A stretch of 5,028 nt of DNA from an uncultured Bryobacterales bacterium. Lineage in GTDB: Bacteria; Acidobacteriota; Terriglobia; Bryobacterales; UBA6623. Positions 1-5,028 of this stretch are shown here, in pieces. The stretch is taken from contig CAMPKL010000326.1 of assembly GCA_946887065.1 (NCBI GenBank), positions 1-5,028 on the forward strand, read 5' to 3'. A program made the position numbers and the translations under genes. The notes under the pieces were generated by a model. It did not search any database, had not been told where the DNA came from, and was given only the letters and a program-made list of their open reading frames with translations. Position 1 is the stretch's first letter. Each line of letters opens with the position of its first letter.

Positions 1-556
1 AAAAAGGCTTAAGTCCGACAATCTCCGGTTTTCCGTCGCCGTTCAAATCAACCAAGTCGATGGAGAGCCATTCGCTTTTGGCGACTTCAGGATAGGTGCG
101 TTGCCAGCGGAACCCCGGTTTGGATTGGCCAGGATTCTGAAGGTATAGGATACCGTTGACGCCGGCGGCGACGACGTCTTGCCAGCCGTCTCCGTCGACG
201 TCTCCGATGGCCACATCGAAGAGTCCCAGGGCATCGTCGGATTCGGCTAGCGTCAACAGGAACCGCTCGGCAGGGTCTTCCGTGGAGTAAGCAACGCGTA
301 GGTAGCGGGAACCCTGATAGGCGGTTACGATATCCGGCAGCCCGTCGCGATTGAGGTCGCCGCTGACGAAAGCCTGTGGTCCCCTTAGGGGAACGCCCGC
401 TGTTCTTTGGTCGTCGATCAGATTCTCACGCCACGAAATCGTTTGATTTTCGGTATTCCGGGCTTCCGTGTCGGCATCTTGGATCGGGGTCCAAGGCGGC
501 GCTTCCGAGGCGCAGCCTAGGAGAGAAACGGCAATTAGTACTAGAATTCCCCTCAC
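1..556 (-). CDS. FG-GAP/VCBS repeat lipoprotein (5' part, runs off window)
   Basis: This is a partial gene of 185 codons read leftward; its 3' end lies beyond position 1. It starts with GTG (554-556), the only usable start after an in-frame TGA at 575-577. The product opens MRGILVLIAVSLLGC, a short signal peptide ending in the lipobox LLGC, so Cys15 should be lipidated and the protein anchored in a membrane facing the periplasm or outside. Three calcium-loop repeats follow: DLNRDGLPD (67-75), DVDGDGWQD (119-127) and DLNGDGKPE (170-178), spaced about 52 residues apart. Each precedes a short hydrophobic strand such as DIV or DVV. Such FG-GAP/VCBS repeats form blades of integrin-like beta-propellers, usually serving binding or adhesion; the ligand is unknown. 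Conserved codon-scale motifs make the reading frame secure. The gene is divergent from the sigma factor operon. Confidence 0.88.
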   Translation of the reverse strand, partial: MRGILVLIAVSLLGCASEAPPWTPIQDADTEARNTENQTISWRENLIDDQRTAGVPLRGPQAFVSGDLNRDGLPDIVTAYQGSRYLRVAYSTEDPAERFLLTLAESDDALGLFDVAIGDVDGDGWQDVVAAGVNGILYLQNPGQSKPGFRWQRTYPEVAKSEWLSIDLVDLNGDGKPEIVGLKPF

Positions 557-597
557 CGGACCACTGTACGTCTCTCAGGGACGGCATGCAATGGGCA

Positions 598-626
598 AAT
601 AGCCTGAGGATTACGGGCACGGTCAA
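598..626 (-). promoter_or_regulatory. possible sigma-70-type promoter of the FG-GAP lipoprotein gene
   Basis: On the minus strand a TTGACC box (621-626) resembles the -35 consensus at five of six bases. It is followed after 17 bases by GCTATT (598-603), a weak -10 matching only three bases. Transcription would start near 591 and give a leader of about 35 bases before the GTG at 556. Spacing and position fit, but the -10 is poor, so this is only a suggestion. Confidence 0.22.
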
Positions 627-657
627 AAATACCGCCAACGTTTCGGCAGCCAGCTGA

Positions 658-669
658 GTAATACATTAC
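658..669. repeat. small inverted repeat upstream of the sigma factor start
   Basis: GTAAT (658-662) and ATTAC (665-669) form a five-base inverted repeat around a two-base centre, ending nine bases before ATG 679. It lies where a promoter or ribosome-binding site would be expected and includes the -10-like TACATT (663-668). It might be an operator or just AT-rich chance. No partner -35 was found. Confidence 0.25.
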
Positions 670-678
670 GAAAGCGCG

Positions 679-1314
679 ATGACAGACTACCTTTATCTCG
701 ACTCTAACGGCTGCATTCTCTTGATGCAGAACCGGGAAGCCGTCGAGCGAACTCAGGCCGTTGCGCTGGCGTTGCAGGTGAAGACGGGCAGCGCCGCTGC
801 CTTCGACATATTGATGGAGCTAGAGCAGAGGCGGGTGCTAGGAATTGCCAACCGCTTGCTCGTGCAGCGCGACGATGCCGCCGACGCGGTGCAGGAGGTG
901 TTTATGCGCCTGTACCGTCATATAGATAAATTTGATCCAGCTCAGCCGTGGGATCCCTGGATCTACCGCATCTGCGTCAATGTCTGCCGGGATATCAACC
1001 GCAAACGGCGCTGGAGGGAATTACTGTCATTGGACGCATGGCTGGTAGCGGGAGGCGCCCCGCCCGTCGCCGCATCGCGGGCGGACGAGCGGACAGCGCG
1101 GCGCGAGCGGGAGGAAGCCATCGCCGACGGGCTCAAGCGATTGCCGGAGAAGGAGCGGATGGCTTTGGTACTGCGTGATGTCGAAGGGTTGTCGGCCGCG
1201 GAGGCTGCGAATATCTTGGGGAGCCGCGAAGCCACCGTGCGATCCCAAGCCTCGCGGGCACGCAACCGGCTCCGTGAATACCTCACAGCGCGGTTAGGCG
1301 GAGGGCAGCGATGA
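679..1314 (+). CDS. ECF-type RNA polymerase sigma factor
   Basis: This 211-residue sigma-70 family protein of the extracytoplasmic-function type should direct core RNA polymerase to a stress- or envelope-responsive set of promoters. Region 2 spans about residues 38-111. It contains the core-binding segment DDAADAVQEVFMRLYRHI (65-82) and the -10-reading part WIYRICVNVCRDINRKRR (94-111). After a variable linker, region 4 (about 147-203) carries LPEKERMALVLRDVEGLS and the -35-reading helix-turn-helix around AAEAANILGSREATVRSQASRARNRLR. There is no region 1.1 or 3, as expected for this class. The start is uncertain: ATG 679 gives about 27 residues before the usual region 2 start, while ATG 724 (Met16) gives a more typical length. 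Neither has a clear Shine-Dalgarno sequence. The stop overlaps the anti-sigma gene start as ATGA, a strong sign of translational coupling. The ECF subgroup cannot be told by eye. Confidence 0.95.
   Translation: MTDYLYLDSNGCILLMQNREAVERTQAVALALQVKTGSAAAFDILMELEQRRVLGIANRLLVQRDDAADAVQEVFMRLYRHIDKFDPAQPWDPWIYRICVNVCRDINRKRRWRELLSLDAWLVAGGAPPVAASRADERTARREREEAIADGLKRLPEKERMALVLRDVEGLSAAEAANILGSREATVRSQASRARNRLREYLTARLGGGQR
1300..1304 (+). promoter_or_regulatory. Shine-Dalgarno site of the anti-sigma gene
   Basis: GGAGG lies six bases before ATG 1311, inside the last codons of the sigma factor gene. It is a near-ideal ribosome-binding site. It fixes the anti-sigma start at the ATGA overlap and supports coupled translation of the two partners. 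Confidence 0.75.
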
Positions 1315-1895
1315 CCTGTCGCGAGGCGCAACATGCGATAGACGATGCCGTGGAGCGGAATCTGGCTCTGGGCGCTACGCGGCTGCATCTGGAAAGTTGC
1401 CGTTCCTGCGCGGAGCGTCATGGGCAGTTGCTCAACCTGCGCACCGAGCTATCGAAGCGTGCTCCGGAGGAGCTTAGCGACGCCCGCTTGGCTGCGATCC
1501 GAGCTAGAGTTCTCGAACGGATGGCGGCCCGTTCTCCCTGGGGGCGTCGTCTTGGTTGGGCCGTGGTCGCTTTCGCTGCCGTCGGCTCGGCACTAGCCGG
1601 CTGGACCCTTAGCCTATCGACGGCGCGGCCCCCGCTGACAGCAACATTTGAAGCCCCAGAGGCGCCTGCGTTGGCGCTGAGCCCGCCATTGAGGCGCGAG
1701 CAGCGGCCCGCGATCGTGGCTGCTCCCCGTGAAATCGCCGCGGCTCCCCACGAAGATCCAGAGCCGGAGATTCGCGTAGCGGCGATCATTCCGCCGGACG
1801 CGGAGACGGCGAGTCCGGGCGGCGTGCTGTTGGAATTGGAAAGTAAGAACCCGAATGTCGTCCTCTACTTCATGGCCGACAATCAAGGAGATTAG
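1311..1895 (+). CDS. zinc-finger anti-sigma factor, single-pass membrane protein
   Basis: This 194-residue protein is the likely antagonist of the sigma factor encoded just upstream. Its cytoplasmic N-terminus holds the ZAS-type zinc motif H26-x3-C30-x2-C33 (HLESCRSC), with Cys3 as a further possible ligand. Anti-sigma domains of this family hold the sigma factor inactive at the membrane. One hydrophobic segment spans about residues 81-103 (LGWAVVAFAAVGSALAGWTLSLS), preceded by Arg79-Arg80, which suggests a cytoplasmic N-terminus. The outer part is a long Pro/Ala/Glu-rich linker (about 105-165), probably disordered. It ends in a compact strand-like tail, VLLELESKNPNVVLYFMADN (172-191), which could be a sensing or interaction element. 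The gene overlaps the sigma factor gene by four bases. Release of the sigma factor by redox change or proteolysis is known for the family but not visible here. Confidence 0.88.
   Translation: MTCREAQHAIDDAVERNLALGATRLHLESCRSCAERHGQLLNLRTELSKRAPEELSDARLAAIRARVLERMAARSPWGRRLGWAVVAFAAVGSALAGWTLSLSTARPPLTATFEAPEAPALALSPPLRREQRPAIVAAPREIAAAPHEDPEPEIRVAAIIPPDAETASPGGVLLELESKNPNVVLYFMADNQGD
1885..1890 (+). promoter_or_regulatory. Shine-Dalgarno site of the secretin-N-domain gene
   Basis: AAGGAG lies seven bases before ATG 1898 and within the last codons of the anti-sigma gene. It decides the start codon and shows that the third gene is translated as part of the same operon. Confidence 0.75.
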
Positions 1896-1897
1896 CG

Positions 1898-2674
1898 ATG
1901 ACTCGATCCGTGGCCTTGCGTTGGATGTTGGTTGCTCTGCTTGCGCTGGGACAAGCGGCTATGGCTGGTCTTGCGGAAGATGAGACGGCGTCGGAACCGG
2001 TGATTCAGAAGGTCATTCGGCTTAAGCACATTTCGGCGAATCAAGCGCACGCCGTTGTGAGTCCGCTCTTGCCCGAGACGCAGTTTTCGGTTGTTCCGGA
2101 ACTCGGCATCCTTTCGGTCAGGGGACGCGAGAGCGCGATTCGCGAAATCGAGCGCGTTCTGAGTGAGGTCGATCTCCCTCAGCCGGAAACAGCCGTCCGC
2201 GGAGACCGGAACGTAATGTTCACGGGTTACTTGGTGGGCGCGTCCGACGCCCAGTCAGACCAAATCCCAGAGCAGGTGCGCGAAGCAATTACCGAATTGA
2301 AAAGGCACTTCCCGTACAGGAGCTACAACCTATTGGAGACGTTCGCAATTCGCGCGCAGGTGCGATCAAGGGCGGAGTTGTCCGGTTTGACCGCGACTAC
2401 TCCTGGTCAACCAGCCATGCGTTACCAAATCGAGATTGAAGTAGGTGACGTCTCTGAGACCGGTACGAAGAAAACAGTTCGGATTATGGACCTTCGAAGC
2501 GGATGGCGGCTGCCAATAGAGACGAAGCCAGAGACGTTTGTTTACGAAGAGCCCGAAATGAGAACCCGTCTTGACGTTCCCGAAGGCGTGACGGTGGTTG
2601 TAGGCAAGTCTGGGGCGGTCGGGGCTTACCGAGGCATCTTCCTGCTGCTGAAGGCCGAAGTCGTCGATCCGTAG
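1898..2674 (+). CDS. exported protein with secretin N-type domain
   Basis: This 258-residue protein begins with a signal peptide (MTRSVALRWMLVALLALGQAAMA, likely cut after residue 23) and should be periplasmic. No lipobox or later membrane span is seen. Residues about 37-94 read as a secretin N1-type (Secretin_N) module: IRLKHISANQAHAVVSPLL, then FSVVPELGILSVRGRESAIREIERVLSEVDLP. This is the beta-alpha-beta unit that stacks into rings in type II/IV secretion channels. The outer-membrane secretin barrel is absent, so it is not itself a secretin. The remaining part (about 104-257) is beta-rich with a PEQVREAITELKRHFPYRSYNLLETFAIRAQ segment; I do not recognise a named family for it. The gene lies two bases after the anti-sigma gene, so it may be the regulated effector, a sensor, or a periplasmic partner of the anti-sigma tail. 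The link is inferred from the operon only. Confidence 0.7.
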   Translation: MTRSVALRWMLVALLALGQAAMAGLAEDETASEPVIQKVIRLKHISANQAHAVVSPLLPETQFSVVPELGILSVRGRESAIREIERVLSEVDLPQPETAVRGDRNVMFTGYLVGASDAQSDQIPEQVREAITELKRHFPYRSYNLLETFAIRAQVRSRAELSGLTATTPGQPAMRYQIEIEVGDVSETGTKKTVRIMDLRSGWRLPIETKPETFVYEEPEMRTRLDVPEGVTVVVGKSGAVGAYRGIFLLLKAEVVDP

Positions 2675-2682
2675 GCGGATCG
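2665..2682 (+). other. short hairpin overlapping the stop codon of the secretin-domain gene
   Basis: CGATCCG (2665-2671) and CGGATCG (2676-2682) make a seven-pair stem with a four-base loop containing the end of the TAG stop codon. No T-run follows, so it is not a standard intrinsic terminator. It might slow ribosomes, attenuate, or stabilise the operon transcript end. Confidence 0.35.
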
Positions 2683-2684
2683 GT

Positions 2685-2690
2685 TATGCT
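2685..2690 (+). promoter_or_regulatory. possible -10 box for near-leaderless sulfatase transcript
   Basis: TATGCT lies so that transcription would begin about at ATG 2697. The sulfatase start has no Shine-Dalgarno sequence, which would suit a leaderless mRNA. No -35 match is seen at the proper distance, so support is weak. Confidence 0.22.
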
Positions 2691-2696
2691 CTGGCC

Positions 2697-4139
2697 ATGC
2701 GTCGATTCGCGTTGCTGATCGCACTTATTGTCTTGCCGCGCTTAGGGGCCCAGCCGAACATCCTGTTTCTATTCGCGGACGATCAGCGGCCGGACACGAT
2801 TGGGGCGTGGGGGAACCCGCGGATCGAGACGCCGAATATCGACAAATTGGTCGCGGGGGGCTTCAGCTTCCGCAATAACTACTGCCTGGGAAGCATCGGG
2901 GAAGCGGTGTGCGCGCCGAGCCGGGCGATGCTGCATACCGGCAAGGCTTACTTTCGCGTACCGCTCGACATGGAGGGCCATCAGACGATGGGCGAGCTGC
3001 TGGGCAAGGCGGGATACGTCACGTTCGGCACGGGTAAATGGCACAACGGTCCGGTGTCTTGGGCAAGGAGCTTTCAGCAGGGGCACGGCATCTTCTTCGG
3101 CGGCATGGCCGACCACACGAATGTTCCCTTGGCCGAAGTCGGTCCGGACGGAAAGCTTTATCGTTCACCGCCGACGCGGAAGTTCTCAACAGAAATCTTC
3201 GCCGACAGCTTGATCGATTTTTTAGGGAACTACAAAGGCGCCCAGCCTTTTTATGCCTATGCGGCATTTACGGCGCCGCACGATCCGCGAACGCCTCCGA
3301 CCCGCTACCGGGAGAAGTATTACGCGAAGAAGTTGCCGTTGCCGGCGAACTTCATGCCGCAGCATCCGTTCGACAACGGGGCGATGATGGTGCGCGACGA
3401 GCAGTTGGGCGCTTGGCCTCGAACGGAGGCGGACGTCCGCGATCAGCTGGCGGAGTACTACGGAATGATGACGCATCTGGACGAACAGATCGGACGCATT
3501 TTGGCCGCGCTCGAGAAAACGGGAAAGGCGGAGAACACGTTCATCGTTTACGCCGGCGACCACGGATTAGCGATCGGCAGTCACGGGCTGTTGGGGAAAC
3601 AGAATATCTACGAACATTCGATGAAGACGCCGCTGATCGTAAAAGGGCCCGGAGTGCCGCGAGGGGGAACTTCTAACGCGCTGACGTATTTATTGGACCT
3701 GTTCCCTACTCTGCTGGGCTTGGCCAAGCAGAACGCGTCGATCGGCGAGATCGAAGGGCGCGACTTGGCGCCCGTTTGGAAGGGCACGGCGCCGCGAGTG
3801 CGGGAGACGTTGTTTTTGGCCTATGGAGATTCGATGCGATCAGTGCGGGACGAGAGATACAAGCTCATTCGCTATCCACGCGTGGACGTCGATCAGCTTT
3901 TCGATCTGGCGAACGATCCCGATGAGCTGAGGAACCTGGCGGGGGCGACGGAGCAGCAGGCGCGGACGGCGAGCATGATGGCGCTGATCCAACAGTGGCA
4001 GACGCGGCTCGGGGATGGGACGCCGTTGAGGATCGCCAAACCGGGACCGCGTGCGATTGATCTAACCGGACATGAGCGCGAGCCGGACCCGTGGCAGCCG
4101 ATGGGGATCATTGAGAAGTACTTCAAGGGCTGGTTCTAG
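2697..4139 (+). CDS. secreted type I sulfatase (arylsulfatase family)
   Basis: This 480-residue hydrolase should cleave sulfate esters in the periplasm or outside the cell; the substrate (sulfated polysaccharide or small ester) cannot be read from sequence. A signal peptide (MRRFALLIALIVLPRLGAQ) is followed at once by the sulfatase core PNILFLFADDQRPDTIGAWG, with metal-binding Asp28-Asp29. The signature C72-A-P-S-R76 holds the cysteine that is converted to formylglycine. Other active-site marks are GKWHNG (Lys114, His116), TAPHDPR (His195), YAGDHG (Asp288, His289) and Lys301 in LLGKQNIYEH. The C-terminal subdomain contains SVRDERYKLIRYPRVDVDQLFDLANDPDELRNLA (about 382-415), typical of the family. 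Length is normal and all key residues are present, so it looks active. It needs a formylglycine-generating enzyme, not encoded in this window. It lies 22 bases after the preceding gene and may be cotranscribed or separate. Confidence 0.95.
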   Translation: MRRFALLIALIVLPRLGAQPNILFLFADDQRPDTIGAWGNPRIETPNIDKLVAGGFSFRNNYCLGSIGEAVCAPSRAMLHTGKAYFRVPLDMEGHQTMGELLGKAGYVTFGTGKWHNGPVSWARSFQQGHGIFFGGMADHTNVPLAEVGPDGKLYRSPPTRKFSTEIFADSLIDFLGNYKGAQPFYAYAAFTAPHDPRTPPTRYREKYYAKKLPLPANFMPQHPFDNGAMMVRDEQLGAWPRTEADVRDQLAEYYGMMTHLDEQIGRILAALEKTGKAENTFIVYAGDHGLAIGSHGLLGKQNIYEHSMKTPLIVKGPGVPRGGTSNALTYLLDLFPTLLGLAKQNASIGEIEGRDLAPVWKGTAPRVRETLFLAYGDSMRSVRDERYKLIRYPRVDVDQLFDLANDPDELRNLAGATEQQARTASMMALIQQWQTRLGDGTPLRIAKPGPRAIDLTGHEREPDPWQPMGIIEKYFKGWF

Positions 4140-4174
4140 CGCCCGCGCTTGACACGGCTCCTTACTCTAGAGAG

Positions 4175-4204
4175 AAGGCCGCGAACAAGCTTCGCCGGGG
4201 CCTT
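4175..4204. other. strong intergenic hairpin between sulfatase and hypothetical gene
   Basis: AAGGCC (4175-4180) pairs with GGCCTT (4199-4204), and inside it GCGAA (4181-4185) pairs with TTCGC (4191-4195). The loop has five bases and a three-base bulge (CGG) lies on the right arm, giving eleven pairs in all. It lies 35 bases after the sulfatase stop and 11 before ATG 4216. There is no T-run. It could end or protect the sulfatase transcript, or fold in the leader of the next gene and limit its translation. Confidence 0.5.
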
Positions 4205-4215
4205 GCCCAATAAGC

Positions 4216-4890
4216 ATGACAAAACGACCTGCCGCGACTCCGGAGCCGGAGGCGCCGCGACCACTGCGCCCGCTCGCGAGAATGCTCGAAGAGATCGGCT
4301 TTCAGCTAGCGATACCGTTTGACGACATTCGCCGCCCGGGCTATATCGGCACGTACGACGGGGGCCGCGAGATCATCCTGGACGACGGCCGTTTAATTGC
4401 GCCCTTTGTCGAGCGGAGGAGGCAATCGGTGGCGCTGGGCGATACCACGCGGCAGTCGCGGTTTTCGCTGGCGAGTTTCGTGAACACATTTGGCGCGTTG
4501 GCGGGGATGAAGGCGGCTCGGGCAAAGAGCGTTTCGATTCGATTTCCTAATCGCTTTGTACCCAGCGAGTATGTCTCGGTTACGGACATCACAGAGGATT
4601 GGGAACGGTTGCCGGAGACATGCCGGCGGGCCCTACGGGTCCCAGGCAGTTTTGTGATCGTGCAGACTCTGGAAACGGATTCGGTGGAATACGAGGTGCA
4701 TACTAAGGCAGTCATCGATGTGGCTCTTCGCCGGCGGATCGAGGAAGAAGCGGAACTAGAAGCGGCGCGCAGCGGGGCGGAGGCGCAGGTTCGCCATGAA
4801 TCGGAGTCCGGCTATTCGCTTGCGCTCAAGGGCAAGCCGATGACCATCGCCTACAAGCCTTTCCGGTTGAATTCCGTTGAAGGCGGGTAG
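4216..4890 (+). CDS. hypothetical protein, possibly gasdermin-like
   Basis: I cannot name this 224-residue protein with certainty. It has no signal peptide or plain membrane span. A Pro-rich start (1-19) precedes LARMLEEIGFQLAIPFDDIRRP (20-41) and REIILDDGRLIAPFVE (51-66). Then come AARAKSVSIRF (100-110), a polar stretch with the only cysteine (136), FVIVQTLETDSVEYEV (146-161), a charged helix (about 170-191) and YSLALKGKPMTIAYKPFRL (200-218). This order (an opening helix plus 'GF-L--P--DIRP', then 'A+SV-F', 'VI-Q-L-T-S', and a final 'L-GK---I--K--RL') resembles bacterial gasdermins, which form membrane pores in anti-phage cell death. That is inference by eye. Against it, there is no N-terminal cysteine for acylation, no inhibitory tail after residue 218, and no protease gene in the window. 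Start ATG 4216 lacks a Shine-Dalgarno site; Met23 (4282) is an alternative but would cut the first helix. Confidence 0.8.
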   Translation: MTKRPAATPEPEAPRPLRPLARMLEEIGFQLAIPFDDIRRPGYIGTYDGGREIILDDGRLIAPFVERRRQSVALGDTTRQSRFSLASFVNTFGALAGMKAARAKSVSIRFPNRFVPSEYVSVTDITEDWERLPETCRRALRVPGSFVIVQTLETDSVEYEVHTKAVIDVALRRRIEEEAELEAARSGAEAQVRHESESGYSLALKGKPMTIAYKPFRLNSVEGG

Positions 4891-4914
4891 GGCGGACGGC
4901 CCGCTAGACCGTGT

Positions 4915-4920
4915 TAAGAT
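4915..4920 (+). promoter_or_regulatory. possible -10 box of the tRNA-Ala promoter
   Basis: TAAGAT fits the -10 consensus at four of six bases and would start transcription near 4927, about 19 bases before the mature tRNA. No good -35 is found 16-18 bases upstream, so the call is weak. Confidence 0.25.
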
Positions 4921-4938
4921 AGCTGAAGCTTCGGCTAT
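4919..4938. repeat. 20-base dyad in the tRNA leader region
   Basis: ATAGC-T-GAAGCTTC-G-GCTAT is a palindrome broken only by one T/G pair, which is a G-U pair in RNA. It lies 28 bases after the preceding stop and 7 bases before tRNA-Ala, and it overlaps a -10-like TAAGAT (4915-4920). It may be a terminator-like stem for the upstream gene, an operator, or structure in the tRNA precursor. No T-run follows. Confidence 0.45.
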
Positions 4939-4945
4939 CCCGAGA

Positions 4946-5021
4946 GGGCCTGTGGCGCAGCTGGGAGCGCGCTTCCATGGCATGGAAGAGGTCGAGGGTT
5001 CGAGCCCCTCCAGGTCCACCA
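4946..5021 (+). tRNA. tRNA-Ala (anticodon GGC), CCA encoded
   Basis: The full cloverleaf can be drawn. The acceptor stem pairs GGGCCTG (4946-4952) with CAGGTCC (5011-5017); the D stem is GCGC/GCGC (4955-4958, 4967-4970). The anticodon stem is CTTCC/GGAAG with loop ATGGCAT, placing anticodon GGC at 4979-4981. The variable loop has five bases, and the T stem GAGGG/CCCTC holds loop TTCGAGC. The third acceptor pair is G3-U70 (4948 with 5015), the main identity element by which alanyl-tRNA synthetase recognises tRNA-Ala, which agrees with the anticodon. The discriminator base is A5018 and the CCA end (5019-5021) is encoded. It reads GCC and GCU alanine codons. No intron or mismatch disturbs any stem. 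Confidence 0.97.
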
Positions 5022-5028
5022 ATTTCTT

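Noticed and set aside
43..234. Minus-strand open frame of 63 codons
   Set aside because: It is out of frame with the real lipoprotein frame, which carries the lipobox and FG-GAP loops.
574..608. CTCAGG / CCTGAG inverted repeat in the divergent gap
   Set aside because: Only six pairs with a 23-base loop; too weak to call an operator or terminator.
620..634. CGGT / ACCG stem around an A-rich loop
   Set aside because: Four pairs only, expected by chance.
376..657. Plus-strand open frame of 93 codons
   Set aside because: It lies opposite the FG-GAP lipoprotein and the divergent intergenic region, has no domain-like pattern and no ribosome-binding site.
963..1421. Minus-strand open frame of 152 codons across the sigma/anti-sigma junction
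   Set aside because: Low-complexity Ser/Arg/Ala composition and position opposite two well-supported genes mark it as a shadow.
3038..3676. Long second plus-strand open frame of 212 codons inside the sulfatase gene
   Set aside because: It is a GC-rich frame shadow with Arg/Ala-rich composition; the sulfatase frame has all catalytic motifs.
4149..4154. Perfect TTGACA as a -35 box for the 4216 gene
   Set aside because: No acceptable -10 lies 16-18 bases downstream (the hexamer at 17 bases is GAGAAG); TACTCT at 4163 is only eight bases away. Kept only as a remark.
4756..5022. Minus-strand open frame reading ...LEGLEPSTSSMPWKRAPSCATGP...
   Set aside because: It is the reverse of tRNA-Ala and of the end of the 4216-4890 gene. 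This peptide pattern is a familiar artefact of translating tRNA genes backward.

Overview
This is an ordinary-looking, GC-rich bacterial chromosomal segment with six protein genes and one tRNA. No rRNA, CRISPR array, insertion sequence or phage gene was seen. The gene content (ECF sigma factor / anti-sigma / secretin-N-domain exported protein, an FG-GAP lipoprotein, a secreted sulfatase, a tRNA with encoded CCA) resembles Acidobacteriota, perhaps the Solibacter/Bryobacter group. That placement is an inference from gene style, not from a database match.

Layout. Positions 1-556 on the minus strand hold the 5' part of a lipoprotein gene that runs off the left edge. It starts with GTG, has a lipobox, and carries three FG-GAP/VCBS-type calcium-loop repeats. 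A 122-base divergent intergenic region (557-678) separates it from a rightward cluster. The cluster is an ECF sigma factor (679-1314), a zinc-finger anti-sigma membrane protein overlapping it by ATGA (1311-1895), and, 2 bases later, an exported protein with a secretin N-type domain (1898-2674). Overlap, spacing and good Shine-Dalgarno sequences point to one operon that senses or acts at the envelope.

A type I sulfatase with signal peptide and intact CAPSR active-site motif follows at 2697-4139. It lacks a Shine-Dalgarno sequence and may have its own near-leaderless promoter. After a 76-base gap containing a strong hairpin comes a 224-residue protein of unknown family (4216-4890). Its pattern of motifs resembles bacterial gasdermins, although the autoinhibitory tail, N-terminal cysteine and neighbouring protease of known systems are missing. 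The window ends with tRNA-Ala(GGC) at 4946-5021, preceded by a 20-base dyad.

The most interesting candidate is the possible gasdermin-like protein, followed by the three-gene sigma module with its secretin-domain partner. Both rest on reading motifs by eye and need profile or structure searches to be settled.
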